Origin: Thermothelomyces thermophilus ATCC 42464
Taxonomy: Eukaryota; Ascomycota; Sordariomycetes; Sordariales; Chaetomiaceae
Assembly (NCBI RefSeq): GCF_000226095.1
Contig: NC_016473.1
Coordinates: forward strand, 5,208,001-5,272,000
Direction of reading: 5' to 3'
Length of the DNA: 64,000 nt
Below are positions 1 to 10,505 of the stretch, piece by piece (position 1 is the first letter of the stretch; each line of letters opens with the position of its first letter). The position numbers were made by a program, and so were the translations under genes. The notes beneath the pieces are model-generated. The model had not been told where the DNA came from. It did not search any database and saw only the letters and a list, made by a program, of their open reading frames with translations.

Positions 1-997
1 CGGGGCCTCCGTCCCCGCCGTCGCCATACGCGACCACCAGGACGCCGACGATGGCCACGGCCACGGCCAGCATCTTGTCCGCCCGCAGTCTCTCCTTGAG
101 CAGCGGCACCGAGAAGGCGTAGGCGAAGAAGGCGCTGCAGTTGTAGATGGCCGTCAAATCACTCGGTGTCGTCATGCTCACAGCCAGGTACCAGCTCAGC
201 CCGGCGACGGTGAGCGCCGACGTGATGACGGCGGTGGCCTTGCCGAGGTACTTGACGGGCGAGTGGCCGTACTCGAGCAGGCCACCCCCGCTCCCGCCGC
301 CGACCCCGCCGCCCAGCTGACCGTAGACGGCGGACTCCCTCACGGTGGTCATGGCGGCGGCGGCGGCCGCCGCCTTGACGTCCCGCGTCTCCACGACGAG
401 CGCGATGGCCCGCAGCGTGCGCACGTGGCCGTCCCAGAAGCGGCGCCAGCTCTGCTCGGGCGGCGACCGGCGCACCCAGAGCACGGCCAGCTGCAGCGGC
501 CACAGCAGCACCCACGAGCCGTGCGTCAGGTACAGCATGCAATAGGCCTTGTCCCACCCGCGGTCGTGCTGGATCTCCGAGGCCAGCATGGTCTGCACCG
601 TGAAGGAGACCAGGCAGACGATCAGGAAGAAGGCGGCATACGTGTACCGCCTGCGGGCCTCGGCGCCGGCCGCCGCAGCCGTGGTTAGGGCGGGGCTGCG
701 AGATCGCATTGTTGTTGTCGTTGCCGCTGCCGCTGCCGCTGCCGCTGCTGGGCTGCGGCGGGCGAAGGCTGGGCGAGCGGACAAGCCACGAGGCGAAGTC
801 GGCGGGGGGGAGGTGCTAACGGGGGCGACGTACGCGCGGGTGGTGGTGGTGGTGGTGGTGATGGTGGTGGAAAGGTGTGATCGGGAGGGCAGCGGGCTGG
901 TGCGTCGGCTAGGGCTGCGGTAAGATGGGCGGCCGCGGTCGTTGTCGTCGTCGTGGTGGGCAAGGAGCGGGTCGGCGGAGCGGGAGTCGCGGAGCAT
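1..997 (-). CDS. DMT-superfamily (SLC35F/EamA-like) transporter, 5' part
   Basis: Open frame from an ATG at 997 to the left edge (332 codons, no stop), so the gene is cut by the window. Residues 1-100 are a disordered leader rich in Ser, Arg, Thr and Ala. A first membrane segment (TYAAFFLIVCLVSFTVQTML) follows, then one around SWVLLWPLQLAVLW, a Gly/Ala-rich loop, and a later block containing SWYLAVSMTTPSDLTAIYNC and FFAYAFSVPLLKERL. The pattern of a helix with a polar S/T-x-x-x-L-T-A-I-Y start followed by a short amphipathic LLKERL is typical of EamA/SLC35F carriers; substrate is unknown, and vacuolar or Golgi membranes are the usual sites. A second in-frame ATG at 709 would remove the low-complexity leader. 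Transcribed away from the Mbp1 homologue across a shared 1.6 kb region. The family call is fair; the exact subfamily is not settled. Confidence 0.75.
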   Translation of the reverse strand, partial: MLRDSRSADPLLAHHDDDNDRGRPSYRSPSRRTSPLPSRSHLSTTITTTTTTTRAYVAPVSTSPPPTSPRGLSARPAFARRSPAAAAAAAAATTTTMRSRSPALTTAAAAGAEARRRYTYAAFFLIVCLVSFTVQTMLASEIQHDRGWDKAYCMLYLTHGSWVLLWPLQLAVLWVRRSPPEQSWRRFWDGHVRTLRAIALVVETRDVKAAAAAAAMTTVRESAVYGQLGGGVGGGSGGGLLEYGHSPVKYLGKATAVITSALTVAGLSWYLAVSMTTPSDLTAIYNCSAFFAYAFSVPLLKERLRADKMLAVAVAIVGVLVVAYGDGGDGGP

Positions 998-1004
998 GGC
1001 GCGA

Positions 1005-1016
1005 TGTACGGATTAC
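1005..1016. repeat. Dispersed 12-mer TGTACGGATTAC, copy 1
   Basis: Exact TGTACGGATTAC, just upstream of the transporter start. One of five copies in the window; see the finding on this family. Confidence 0.6.
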
Positions 1017-1816
1017 TGTATAATTAATTACTAGCTGCCCGTCCCCCGGATCTCGACCGATCTCTTTAAAGCCGGGGGCGATCTTCACCCGACTCGGGTC
1101 GCTGAGACGGGTGTCAGGTAGGTTATCTTGAAGGTTGGTTTGTCGCGGGTGCCAGTCCGGTTGGAATGCAACGTGACGTCAACCGCCATAGAAGCTGACG
1201 GCAAGTAGAGAAACCAACCCAGGAGTTGAAGAACGTGAGTTACAGATCGTACGGGACACGAATTTAAGTAAAAAGTGCAAAACTTTAGACCCGGCACCGG
1301 TCACTCCCGGTTGAGGAGAAATGACGACCGAAAAGTCTGGGTTTCGTGGGGTTAGGGTGATGGTGCAATTGAAGCTAAAACTCGAAGACCCTGAGAACAA
1401 CGTGCGTGGAACACGGCAAAAAATGGGTGCGTGCCCCCTGGGATGGTTCTGTGGAGGATCTGCCAATCAGGGGCTGCAGTGCCCCAGATGGTGCCTTAGT
1501 CGGCTGTCTCAGGGGAGATCATCCCCATTTCCAGGCGGGTCACACGCGGCCGCACGCGAGCAGCCCCCTCTCAACCTGGGAAAGAGCCACCAAAACCCGA
1601 CCATGAGTTCAGTCACCAGTCACTACCATCAAGTGAATGATGGGAGTCCGCATTACACCTCGCAAATATGCGTAATCATCTTCTATATCATGTGCATATG
1701 GTTTGCTTTCGTTGTCCACAACCGATCGGGCTACAAAGATACCCTCCACATCATCGTTAGTTCTTGACGCAAGAAGCCCACGAGTGAAGAGGCATGAACT
1801 CGTCATGGCCGTGTAT

Positions 1817-1827
1817 GTAATCCGTAC
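1817..1827. repeat. Dispersed 12-mer, copy 2 (11 of 12)
   Basis: GTAATCCGTAC, reverse orientation, followed by T instead of A. Intergenic, in a TATG-containing context like other copies. Confidence 0.5.
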
Positions 1828-2282
1828 TTACCCACTTCCCAAAACCCCAGAGAGCCGAGGTCGTTATGTCTCTGCGGCACCTTTGATGTTGGGATGAAAG
1901 CATACCCCATGTAGAAGAGAGGTCCGTTCCGAGTCACAGAACATTGACCTTAATTAGATTTCCTTGGTTCTAATAATGATGTCCATTCATCTGAAAGCTA
2001 ACCCATTTTCTGCTTAAGTTCACTCTATTAACCTAAGTTTATGTGGTACCGACACTGCGGTTATCTGATAGGAGTTAATGCAACCCGTTTCTCAGCTTTA
2101 TCACAACTAAGATAGGGGTGACTAAACCTCTCTCTAGGAGTATCTTGATGTTTCGGCCGCTCCATCTCGAGAGATGGCCCGTGCATTAGCTCTGGCCATC
2201 ACGTGCAGGGAAGGGGCACTTTAGCAATTCGCGTCAGGTCGCGTCTCCCTCCATCCCCACGCTTCCAACCCTCCCGCGTCTT

Positions 2283-2289
2283 TTTCGCG
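2283..2289 (-). promoter_or_regulatory. SCB/E2F-like element (CGCGAAA)
   Basis: TTTCGCG on the plus strand, i.e. CGCGAAA on the minus strand, matches the CRCGAAA cell-cycle box bound by Swi4/Mbp1-type APSES proteins. It lies about 290 bp upstream of the Mbp1-homologue ATG, which would allow autoregulation. A single 7-base match is weak evidence on its own. Confidence 0.3.
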
Positions 2290-2576
2290 ACTCGTGCTCA
2301 CTGCTGCCTCTGCCAATCCGCCGCAGCTCATTGGACCCTGGCCCGACTTGATACCTTCAAGATAACCTTGTATAACCATCCTCCCTTTGAACAGCAATAC
2401 CATCTGCCTCTCTCCTCTTCTGCGTTGTTCTTTCAAATTCCAAATTATCGCGATCTCGCTATCGGCACCTGTATCGCAGTCGTGCGATTAGCCAATGCTC
2501 ACGTCCCTCGGCCCATCTTAGAGCGGCTTTGTTCTCTAACTTAACGAGATTCTGAGGTCCAAAGCCCGCCGAGAAA

Positions 2577-4906
2577 ATGGCCGCCGACCACCCAAAGGCG
2601 GGGATATACAGCGCTACGTATAGCGGTGTAGGTACCGAACTCTCCAGAGCTTGCCCCTCCCGTGCTGACTGCTTCTGTCATGTTTGTAGATTCCTGTCTA
2701 CGAATACCAGTTTGGTCCGGACCTTAAGGAGCATGTGATGCGCCGCCGAGAAGATAATTGGATCAATGCAACGCACATTCTCAAGGCCGCCGGCTTCGAC
2801 AAGCCCGCCCGGACACGCATTCTTGAGCGCGACGTGCAAAAAGACATTCACGAGAAGATCCAGGGAGGTTACGGGAAATACCAAGGTGCGCTTGTGCTCG
2901 CCCGTTAAGCCCACTTCCCAGCCCGCTGACCTGCCCTTCCAGGAACGTGGATCCCGCTCGAGCACGGCGAGGCGCTGGCCCAGCGCAACAACGTCTACGA
3001 GCGGCTGCGGCCCATCTTCGAATTTCAGCCCGGCAATGAGAGCCCGCCGCCCGCGCCGAGACATGCCAGCAAGCCGAAGGTCCCGAAGGCCCGGCCTGCT
3101 GTTCCGAAATGGGGCAGTAAGTCGCAGAACAAGAACGCAAGCCTCTCTCAAGCCGCCGTCTTCTCACGCCATCAACAAGGTGCTGCTTTCCAGGAAGACT
3201 ACGACAACGCGAGCCAGCTAAACGAGGATGACACCCCGGACAACCTGACGGTTGCCTCGGCGTCCTACATGGCCGAGGACGACCGCTACGATATGTCACA
3301 ATACTCGACCGGTCACCGGAAGCGCAAGCGGGAGGAGATGCTGCAGGACATGACGGAACAGCAACACGCCATGTACGGGGACGAATTGTTAGACTACTTC
3401 CTGCTCTCTAGAAACGAGCAGCCTGCGATTCGCCCCGATCCCCCGACAAACTTTCAACCCGACTGGCCCATCGACACAGAACAGCATACTGCGCTGCACT
3501 GGGCGTCCGCAATGGGCGATGTCGAGGTGATCAAGCAGCTGAAGCGGTTCAGCGCCAACCTCGCCTCGCGAAACATACGGGGGGAAACCCCCTTCATGCG
3601 GTCCGTCAACTTCACAAACTGCTACGAGAAACAGACCTTTCCCATGGTCATGAAGGAGCTGTTCAGCACCGTAGACGCGCGGGACGCGTCCGGATGTACC
3701 GTCATCCACCATGCTGCCGTCATGAAGAGCGGGCGTGTCACGAGTCACTCATGCTCGCGCTACTATCTCGAGAATATCCTCAACAAGCTGCAAGAGACGC
3801 GGTCCGCGGACGAACTGCAGCGATTGTTGGATGCTCAAGACAATGACGGCAACACTGCCCTGCACCTGGCGGCAATGCGGGATGCCCGCAAGTGCATTCG
3901 GGCGCTGCTCGGCCGGGGAGCATCAACCGACATCCCCAATAACCAGGGCGTCAGGGCTGAGGACCTGATCAGGGAGCTCAATGCTTCCAAGTCTAAAGCA
4001 GCTCGGGGGGCACCCCAGCGATCGTCTAGTCCCTTCGCCCCCGACTCCCAGCGGCATAATGCGTTCCGCGACGCCGTGGCCGACTCGGACGGCAAGAGAC
4101 AGGCCAGTTTCCGGAGCGAGGCCGCAAATACCGTTCAGTCCCGGATCACCCCTCTTGTCCTGCAGAAGTTCCAAGACCTCGCCCAGAGTTACGAGAACGA
4201 GATCGACGAGAAGGAGGAGGCAGAGAAGGAGGCCAAACGTATTCTCATCAACACCCAGGCCGAGCTGGCAAACTTGAGGGCCTCGGTCGCCGACCTTGAA
4301 TCTCACCTAGAAGCGGACGAGGCAGCCGCGAAGACGGAAGCCGAAGCCGCCGAAGCGGCTAAGCAGGTGCTCGCCTACCTAACGCATCAAAATCGCCTTG
4401 CCCTACAAGAGGCCGTCAACAAAGAGCTGGCCACCGTTAACGGCGACAGCAGCAAACCTGCCGACCTGCCCAACGGCCAGCCTGCGGACACATCCGGCGG
4501 CCCTCAGCCGGACGGCGCCACCGCAGACAACGGCACGAAGAAAGACCCAGCAGACGATGATCCGCAGGAACGTCTCCGCCTCGCGACCGAGCTGCGGGCC
4601 CTCCTTCAGGAACAGCGCCGCGCCGAAGCAGAGTACGTCGAAGCCCGCGGCCTGACCGGCACAGGCGAAAAGATCGACAAGTACCTGCACCTTCTCAAAT
4701 CGTGCCTGCCGCCTGAGGATCACGAGATGCTGGATGAGAATTTGGAGGACATGATCAAGTTGATGGAGGACGAAGCAGATGTCACGTCGGCCGGGGCGGC
4801 GCCCGCACCAAGTGAGGCCGCCGAAGGGGTGTCCTCGTTGCCCTTGCCGGGGCAGGCGCAGCAGGTGTCGGTGGGGTTGGGTGTGGAGGTGTCGTCTCTG
4901 TCATGA
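2577..4906 (+). CDS. mbp1: Mbp1/Res2-type APSES cell-cycle transcription factor
   Basis: Three exons: 2577-2627, 2690-2885, 2943-4906 (736 aa). Donors are GTAGGT and GTGCGC and both acceptors end in AG; the joins give [11 protein letters not shown] and KYQ-G-TWIPLE, as in fungal Mbp1. Residues about 18-110 form the APSES (KilA-N-type) DNA-binding domain with [13 protein letters not shown] and [17 protein letters not shown] basic HRKRKREE patch at about 207 looks like an NLS. Ankyrin repeats follow at about 260-430 ([16 protein letters not shown]), then a long coiled coil at about 490-560 and a Pro/Ala-rich tail. The protein should be the DNA-binding subunit of MBF, acting in the nucleus with a Swi6/Cdc10-type partner at G1/S promoters. 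A GT inside the third exon (GGCA/GTAAGT at 3117) resembles a donor, but the frame reads through and the encoded sequence fits the family, so it is treated as exon. Confidence 0.95.
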
Positions 4907-6720
4907 ACACGGTGGCCCAGCGATGTACTTCCATTGGAGATGCGTGCACCTTGTTTCCCCCCTCCCCCCCAACCCCCCCCCCCCCAAAAAAAAAAAAAAA
5001 CCTGCTGCGCCTGTCTTCATTATCCCAGTCTTCGTCCCGAGACGCTGGGAAGGGATTTCGTTGCGTGGAAATGAGAGGCTTCTGTTTGCCTGGCGCTTGA
5101 AGGTGCTGGATTGTGTCGTCAAGAAGGAGGCTGTGTTGGGGAAGTGGAGGCATGGAACAAGCGAAGCGCCAAGAATTACATTGGTTTTGACGCGCTTGCT
5201 GGATTGGGAGGGGGAAGGGAGGGCATATGACGTCCTTTGGAGAAAAGGCTGGTCTCTCTGTATGACCGCGCTTGGCTGGTTATGGACTCATCATCAATCT
5301 TGGACCATCTGTCGGGAAGGGTGAGCGAATGGATGGATATGCCGGCGATACCAAGACAGCCTCTAGCCTCACGACTCCTCGTCCCCTGGCTCTTATTTGT
5401 TTTTTTCTCCTTTTTCTCGCCATTATATCATTCTTCGCTACTGAGGCGACCAAGTTGACGGCGGTTAGCGTTTATGACCTGGCCAGGGTCTTTTTTGTTC
5501 ACATGTCTACGCTTGGGCACACGGGTGGTTGGCGATCCAATACCCAATCTCACCATATCATGTATATACATACCCATTACGGTGCCGGACAAGTTTCCAG
5601 CTCGAGCAAACCATTACGAATACTAGCCTCGCAGCATTCGGTCTCGTCTCGCTGGACGTTCCTGAAGCTACTCCCAGGCGAATGGTGATGCTAAGAGCAG
5701 CTTAATCCGCCAATAAACTCGGCCGCCACGGACTGTCCAGCAATTGGAGTCTCCGAAGGTTAGGTTGGGCCGGTTATTGGTCATGGGAGACACATCAAGT
5801 TGAGCTCTGGTCGGGCGTCGGGTGTCTGTTCGACTCCAGGAGTGGGAGATCCACGGATGATGCGCGGCGCAGGAGGAGGGAGGGGGGGCGGAACAATGGC
5901 CCATGAGGTCGCTCCCGGTTCCGCCCACGCTGACTGCTGACCAGACTCGGTCGCACGTGAGGGGCCATCTAGTGTGGTGCAACCAGGCAGGCTGAAAGGG
6001 AGTTACGCAATCCCGTTTCTTTGCTCAGCCTCGAGGCTCTCCAACATACGGACAGTGGAGCGCTGTTTTCTGGGCAACGCGGCTAGTACTACCAGTAAGC
6101 CTTCAAAGACTCCATATCCAGTATCCAGTCGGGGCCTCGGGCCAAACACCGTTGGGAACAAGGCCACAGTCTGTGAAACAGGATTCGCATGCTGCGGGAG
6201 ACCAAGGGATCAAGGCGAGATCGGACAGGGATGGCGCAGCAAATCGTCTAGTTATCTTGGTTTCTCGCAGCTTGTTGGCCAGATGCTCCTCAACGGCATG
6301 GTTGATAAGCGCGTCAAACAGACGGTATCAACGGACTAGAAGGGTAACACGAATGTGAGTTCATGCGCATTTGCTGTTGAGTGGCAAGTGCCGAGCCTGG
6401 GGGCGATCTGTGGCGCGGCGCGGGCCATCTGAGCTGAGCTGTGCGCCGCCCAACCAACCAATCAGTGGCGGTCCCGCCCCCAAGCCGAACCGCCAACACG
6501 GCATCTCACAATCGCCTCGACGTTGCAGCTCCTCCTCTCCTTCGTACCCTTGTGTGTTGTCACAAGCTCAAATGCCAAGACGGTAGTGCTACAAAAAGTC
6601 CAGCGCGGTGCACGAGAAACTGGCGGTCAACGACAGTCTGCGATGGAGCCCTATGAGTTGCCGTCGCACTCGGACAAATTTAGGGTCATTCTTCCTGCCC
6701 CAGCCGAGGTAGGTTAGGTG

Positions 6721-6750
6721 TGTATGTATGTATGTACATACATACATACA
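6721..6750. repeat. 30-bp perfect palindrome of GTAT/ATAC units
   Basis: Arms of 15 bp meet at a central TGTACA and extend past one mismatch into GTG/CAC. Purely intergenic. The same design recurs at 8330, 31026, 49780 and 56527. Confidence 0.8.
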
Positions 6751-7675
6751 TACACACCCTCTCGATTTTGGCCCAGCCAAGTGTACGGAGTATTCCGCAG
6801 AGCAAGGGCAGTTCCAAAACGGCGACAGTATTGTTCGGTGAACAACCAATCACCGGTGGTAATAACAGTGTATACGGCGTTCGCTAAGAGACATCGGCGG
6901 CTTGCGGCTGTTTTCTCGTTACCGAACCCCACGAGCCGCCGATTACACATGCAGTAACTCCGGGTTTCGTTGGCGCAGGGTTCGCAAAACAGAGGTGGGG
7001 CAGGGCTTGCCGGGATCTGGTTCGTAGGGCTGAGGAACGAGGGCGGGGCACGGGCGATCCCTTCCTCGTTTCGCAACTGCTGCTCCTGTCAGCGGGGGAC
7101 GATCGGGACTGACAAAAAGGGAAAAAGAGACCGAAAAGAGGCGAGCGGGTCGTTTGGAACAACTGCCCTGTGTCAGCGACCGCTACAAGTGTGCCGAGCA
7201 GCAGCCCTTGCAGCAGTCCGGCCCATAATCCTTTCTGATAAGAAACCAATAACGACGAGAATCGTGGGTAGAAGCAACCCCATTTGAGTAGCTCTTGGGC
7301 AAGACCGCATTGGTAATCGCATTGTCGCGTCCGGCACCGTTGGGAGGGGAAGCACGTAGGCGTGATGAGGCCCTAGTAGTTACGTTGCTGCTTCTTTGGG
7401 CTCCAGGAAATATAGTGTAAGCTCTTCTTAGGGAGTCTAGAACCTGGAAGACGCTGCATCATGTACCGTACTGCCCTACGTATCTGTAGTTGAGCTCGTT
7501 TCCAGCTAGGAGAAGGCAATTCACGTCGCGTTAGGCTGGCAGCCAAGGGACGTACAGCTGACAGCTCCCGCAATCGCCAAACGTGCAAGCATGACTTTAG
7601 CCCTCTTGCCTAGTGTTTTTCGGTTTGCCCGGTAAAGCATGTACAGAGTGGGAACCTACAGTCCGGGTAGGTGCA

Positions 7676-7700
7676 AAGGGATGTAAGGAGTACATCCCTT
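7676..7700. repeat. Inverted repeat, 10-bp arms, 5-bp loop
   Basis: AAGGGATGTA, spacer AGGAG, TACATCCCTT. No T-run or gene nearby, so not a terminator. It shares TGTA/TACA ends with the other palindromes of this stretch. Confidence 0.7.
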
Positions 7701-8263
7701 ACATACCACCACATCACCCGTCATACACGGCCCATGCATGTGTGTACTTTGTACCTGCCCTGCTTCTACCTACCTCTCCTGAGATTCCGTTTTCCCCATG
7801 TGACCCGGAAAAGTGAAACTCTGCCCGCACTCTCTCCTGCCATGAACCGTGATAGGTCCTTGATGGGCGGCAAAGTGCGTCTGGTATACTATTCTCCGAA
7901 CCTGCTGTGTAGGGCGGGAATGGTTGCACCTCCAAAAGCCAATAAGCGAGTACCCACGTGCCTAAAGCAAACTTGAACCCCAAATACACCCTACAACATA
8001 GGAGAAGAACGTCCGGGTTCCCTTCTGACATCAGACACACCATTCAAGCCCTACTTGCAGTAGTATAGTATGCACCTTGGCGGCTTGCTTCATAGGCTGG
8101 TTACGTACGTTGGTGGAATACATGGTGCCGATTCGGAAGCTGAGGTGGTTCTCATGTGCGCCCCGCAGCACCCATGCCCGTGATCTTCATGGGATGCACG
8201 CTAGCGCCTGTCTCAAGCGTGCCAAAGCTGGGATTAGGTGATCCGGAGGTATGAAAGGTATGC

Positions 8264-8282
8264 ACCTTACCTAATGTAAGGT
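8264..8282. repeat. Inverted repeat ACCTTAC-GTAAGGT
   Basis: Seven-base arms around a CTAAT spacer, 48 bp left of the palindrome at 8330. Confidence 0.55.
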
Positions 8283-8317
8283 ACTATAGTATGTACATAC
8301 GTAAGGCACCGTGGTCT

Positions 8318-8329
8318 GTAATCCGTACA
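8318..8329. repeat. Dispersed 12-mer, copy 3
   Basis: Exact GTAATCCGTACA, reverse orientation, directly followed by an 18-bp GTATGTAC palindrome at 8330. Confidence 0.6.
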
Positions 8330-8347
8330 GTATGTACATGTACATAC
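8330..8347. repeat. 18-bp perfect palindrome GTATGTACATGTACATAC
   Basis: Two 9-bp arms with no spacer, abutting copy 3 of the dispersed 12-mer. Confidence 0.75.
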
Positions 8348-10505
8348 GATATACCCATGTACCTACACATTCCTTTATGACAGTGTAGCAGTATAGGGAA
8401 TCCGTACTCGTGCTGTGGAGAGGGAAGCTTGAGGCTAGTAGTAGGGAGCGCCGAGTGCACCTACGCTGATGCTACTTTTGTCGCATCGAACAAAGAGTAA
8501 ATCGGCAACTAAAGAAGAAAAAAAAAATTTACTTGCAGATACTTGTGCCTACGTTGGAGATACGGCGAACCAACGCCGCAAACTCTCGGCCAAGAAGCCT
8601 GCACAATGCATCCGGGAAAGATGCGATGCGCCAATTTCCCCCTTGCTGTGGAACTGTGTTTCAATCCCCAGGAAATACGGATGAATCCGTACACGACGCT
8701 TGTGGGTGCTGACACACCCCGTGAGGCTCAGACCAAGCTGAACGCCGCTTTAGTGTACTAGACCAAATCCGGCTGTGCAGCGAGGAACGGTTCCTGCTCG
8801 GCTCGGGCAAATGCCCAAGGTCCCACCAGCCAGCCTTCTCGAGTCGCTGTGTCTCCTCCGGGCCTGGCAAGGCCTTCCACACTTGTAGTTCCACTGCATT
8901 CTGGTTGATCAGCTGTTGGCCAACCTGAAGCCCCTCGATCTGTATCGATGTCGTCAGGGTTCAGCTGCTCTTGTTCAAAACACAGGGACGCCACGCCAGT
9001 CCCTCCTCGACTCTCGCAAATTGATGGCTCAACGGGCGGAGATTGCAAATGGTTCAGGTTGGCGGTCACCGGAGGTTGGTGGGGGGAAGGCGGCCGCTCC
9101 GCCCCTCCATCTCTCCGCCTTCCAGCCTTTGAAGTGCCACACTCTTTCCCAAGCAAGCAACAGGGCCGCCGGACTTCGTAAGGCGCGCCGCCAGGGATTC
9201 CAGCCTCCCCCACTTTCCCACTTCAGGGACATGCAAGGGCTTCAGGCAGGGAAGGAACAAGCTTAATGCCCGCTAACCAAAACTTGCACCCTTGCAGCGT
9301 GCCGCGATTCCCACGATCCCGCCACCGTTGGCTCCAAACTCCCATCGCGCTGACCGCGGACCAAGCGAATGCGTAACATGGGTGCGCTCCGAACATCATC
9401 CCGGAATTGGGCAATTCCACCTTCCCGCATCATTACAGCCGACGCAGAATTTGGCGCATGGGCGTGTGACAAGAACTATCGGCGTGGCCCTAGTGTAGCT
9501 CATGACCCGGACAGCGTTGCACAGCGGCCCTCACGAGATTGGCTGCACTGCGTGGAGCCGGCGTGTCGAAGAGAGCTGACCTCCAAGCCAGACCAGGCGG
9601 TTCAAGACGAACGCTAGTTCATTGAGAGCTTACTAGCCCTAACCGTATCTGCGATTCTGAGATCCGACCAACCTCTAGCTTGCCCTGCAAGTTTCTGGAC
9701 GTACGGAGACCCTAGCCAGAATCAGGGTGGCGGTCAGTGTCGCATGCGACATGGAGCATCTCACGAGAGGGGCTCTCTGCCTGCCGTATAAGTCTCCTGG
9801 GCAGCCACTCGCCCACCCAGCCCCGACGCGCCGTTTCGGGGTTTTAGATCCTACGCATCGCTGGTTAAGAACACCCACGCTGACGTGTATTTCCACATAG
9901 CACACCTGAGAAGCCCCTTTCCGTCCTATCAGCCTGCTCTCAACCGTTCTGTGTCACTTTCAGACACAAGCAAGCTGCCGCCTTTTGCGCCCGGAACAGC
10001 GCGTTATCCGTGTAAGTGCCTTGCCTTTCCAAGAGGAGGAGTTATGCTGTTATTGGACAAGTGGGAAAAATCGTCGTCCCGCCAAGTCTCGGTCTCGGAT
10101 GGGATGCTAATCTTCACACTGAGCGGTGGCGGGCACCAACTGCAGCCTCAGGTCGCCATCGCCAGCGGAATCTGTCTGTGCCTTCAAACCAGAATCTTCG
10201 TCGTGCTGCAGAAAGACCGCTTTGATCGGTGACGAAACGCCTTGATCGACGAGCCCATCCATCAAATGCATGTTAGCTCAGCCCGAGTGGAACCTGCACA
10301 CGCTCTCGGCCGGTAATCCTAGCGCTGAAGCCAGCCAATTTCCGTGCCACCACCCGGCTTTCCAGGGCCAGCTGCCCGAACCCCCAATTTCATAGGGCCG
10401 GCCACCCTCCGAGGCCGAACTCCAACAGGAGCGAACGACCCCCCAGCAGCCCCCAGAGCACCAGTAATCTCTTTTTGTTCTCTCTTCCGGAATCATATTA
10501 CCCAG

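Larger units (their letters stand above)
998..2576. other. Divergent intergenic region
   Basis: Separates the DMT transporter (minus) from the Mbp1 homologue (plus), so it should hold both promoters. Two copies of the dispersed GTAATCCGTAC motif lie here (1005 and 1817). Near the Mbp1 start there are CCAAT-like boxes (2312 and, inverted, 2328) and a TTTCGCG element. No open frame here has recognisable protein character. Confidence 0.6.
4907..10505. other. Long gene-poor intergenic region
   Basis: Begins with the Mbp1 3' flank, including adjoining homopolymer C and A runs near 4975-5000. From 6.7 to 8.4 kb it holds several short palindromes built on GTATGTAC. Many small open frames exist on both strands, but none shows family resemblance or consistent splice signals. 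The last part (about 9.9-10.5 kb) should be the promoter and leader of the gene starting at 10506. Confidence 0.55.

Noticed and set aside
3117-3193. Possible third intron in the Mbp1 homologue
   Set aside because: Donor- and acceptor-like sites exist, but the segment is in frame and its translation suits the family linker, so it was kept as exon.
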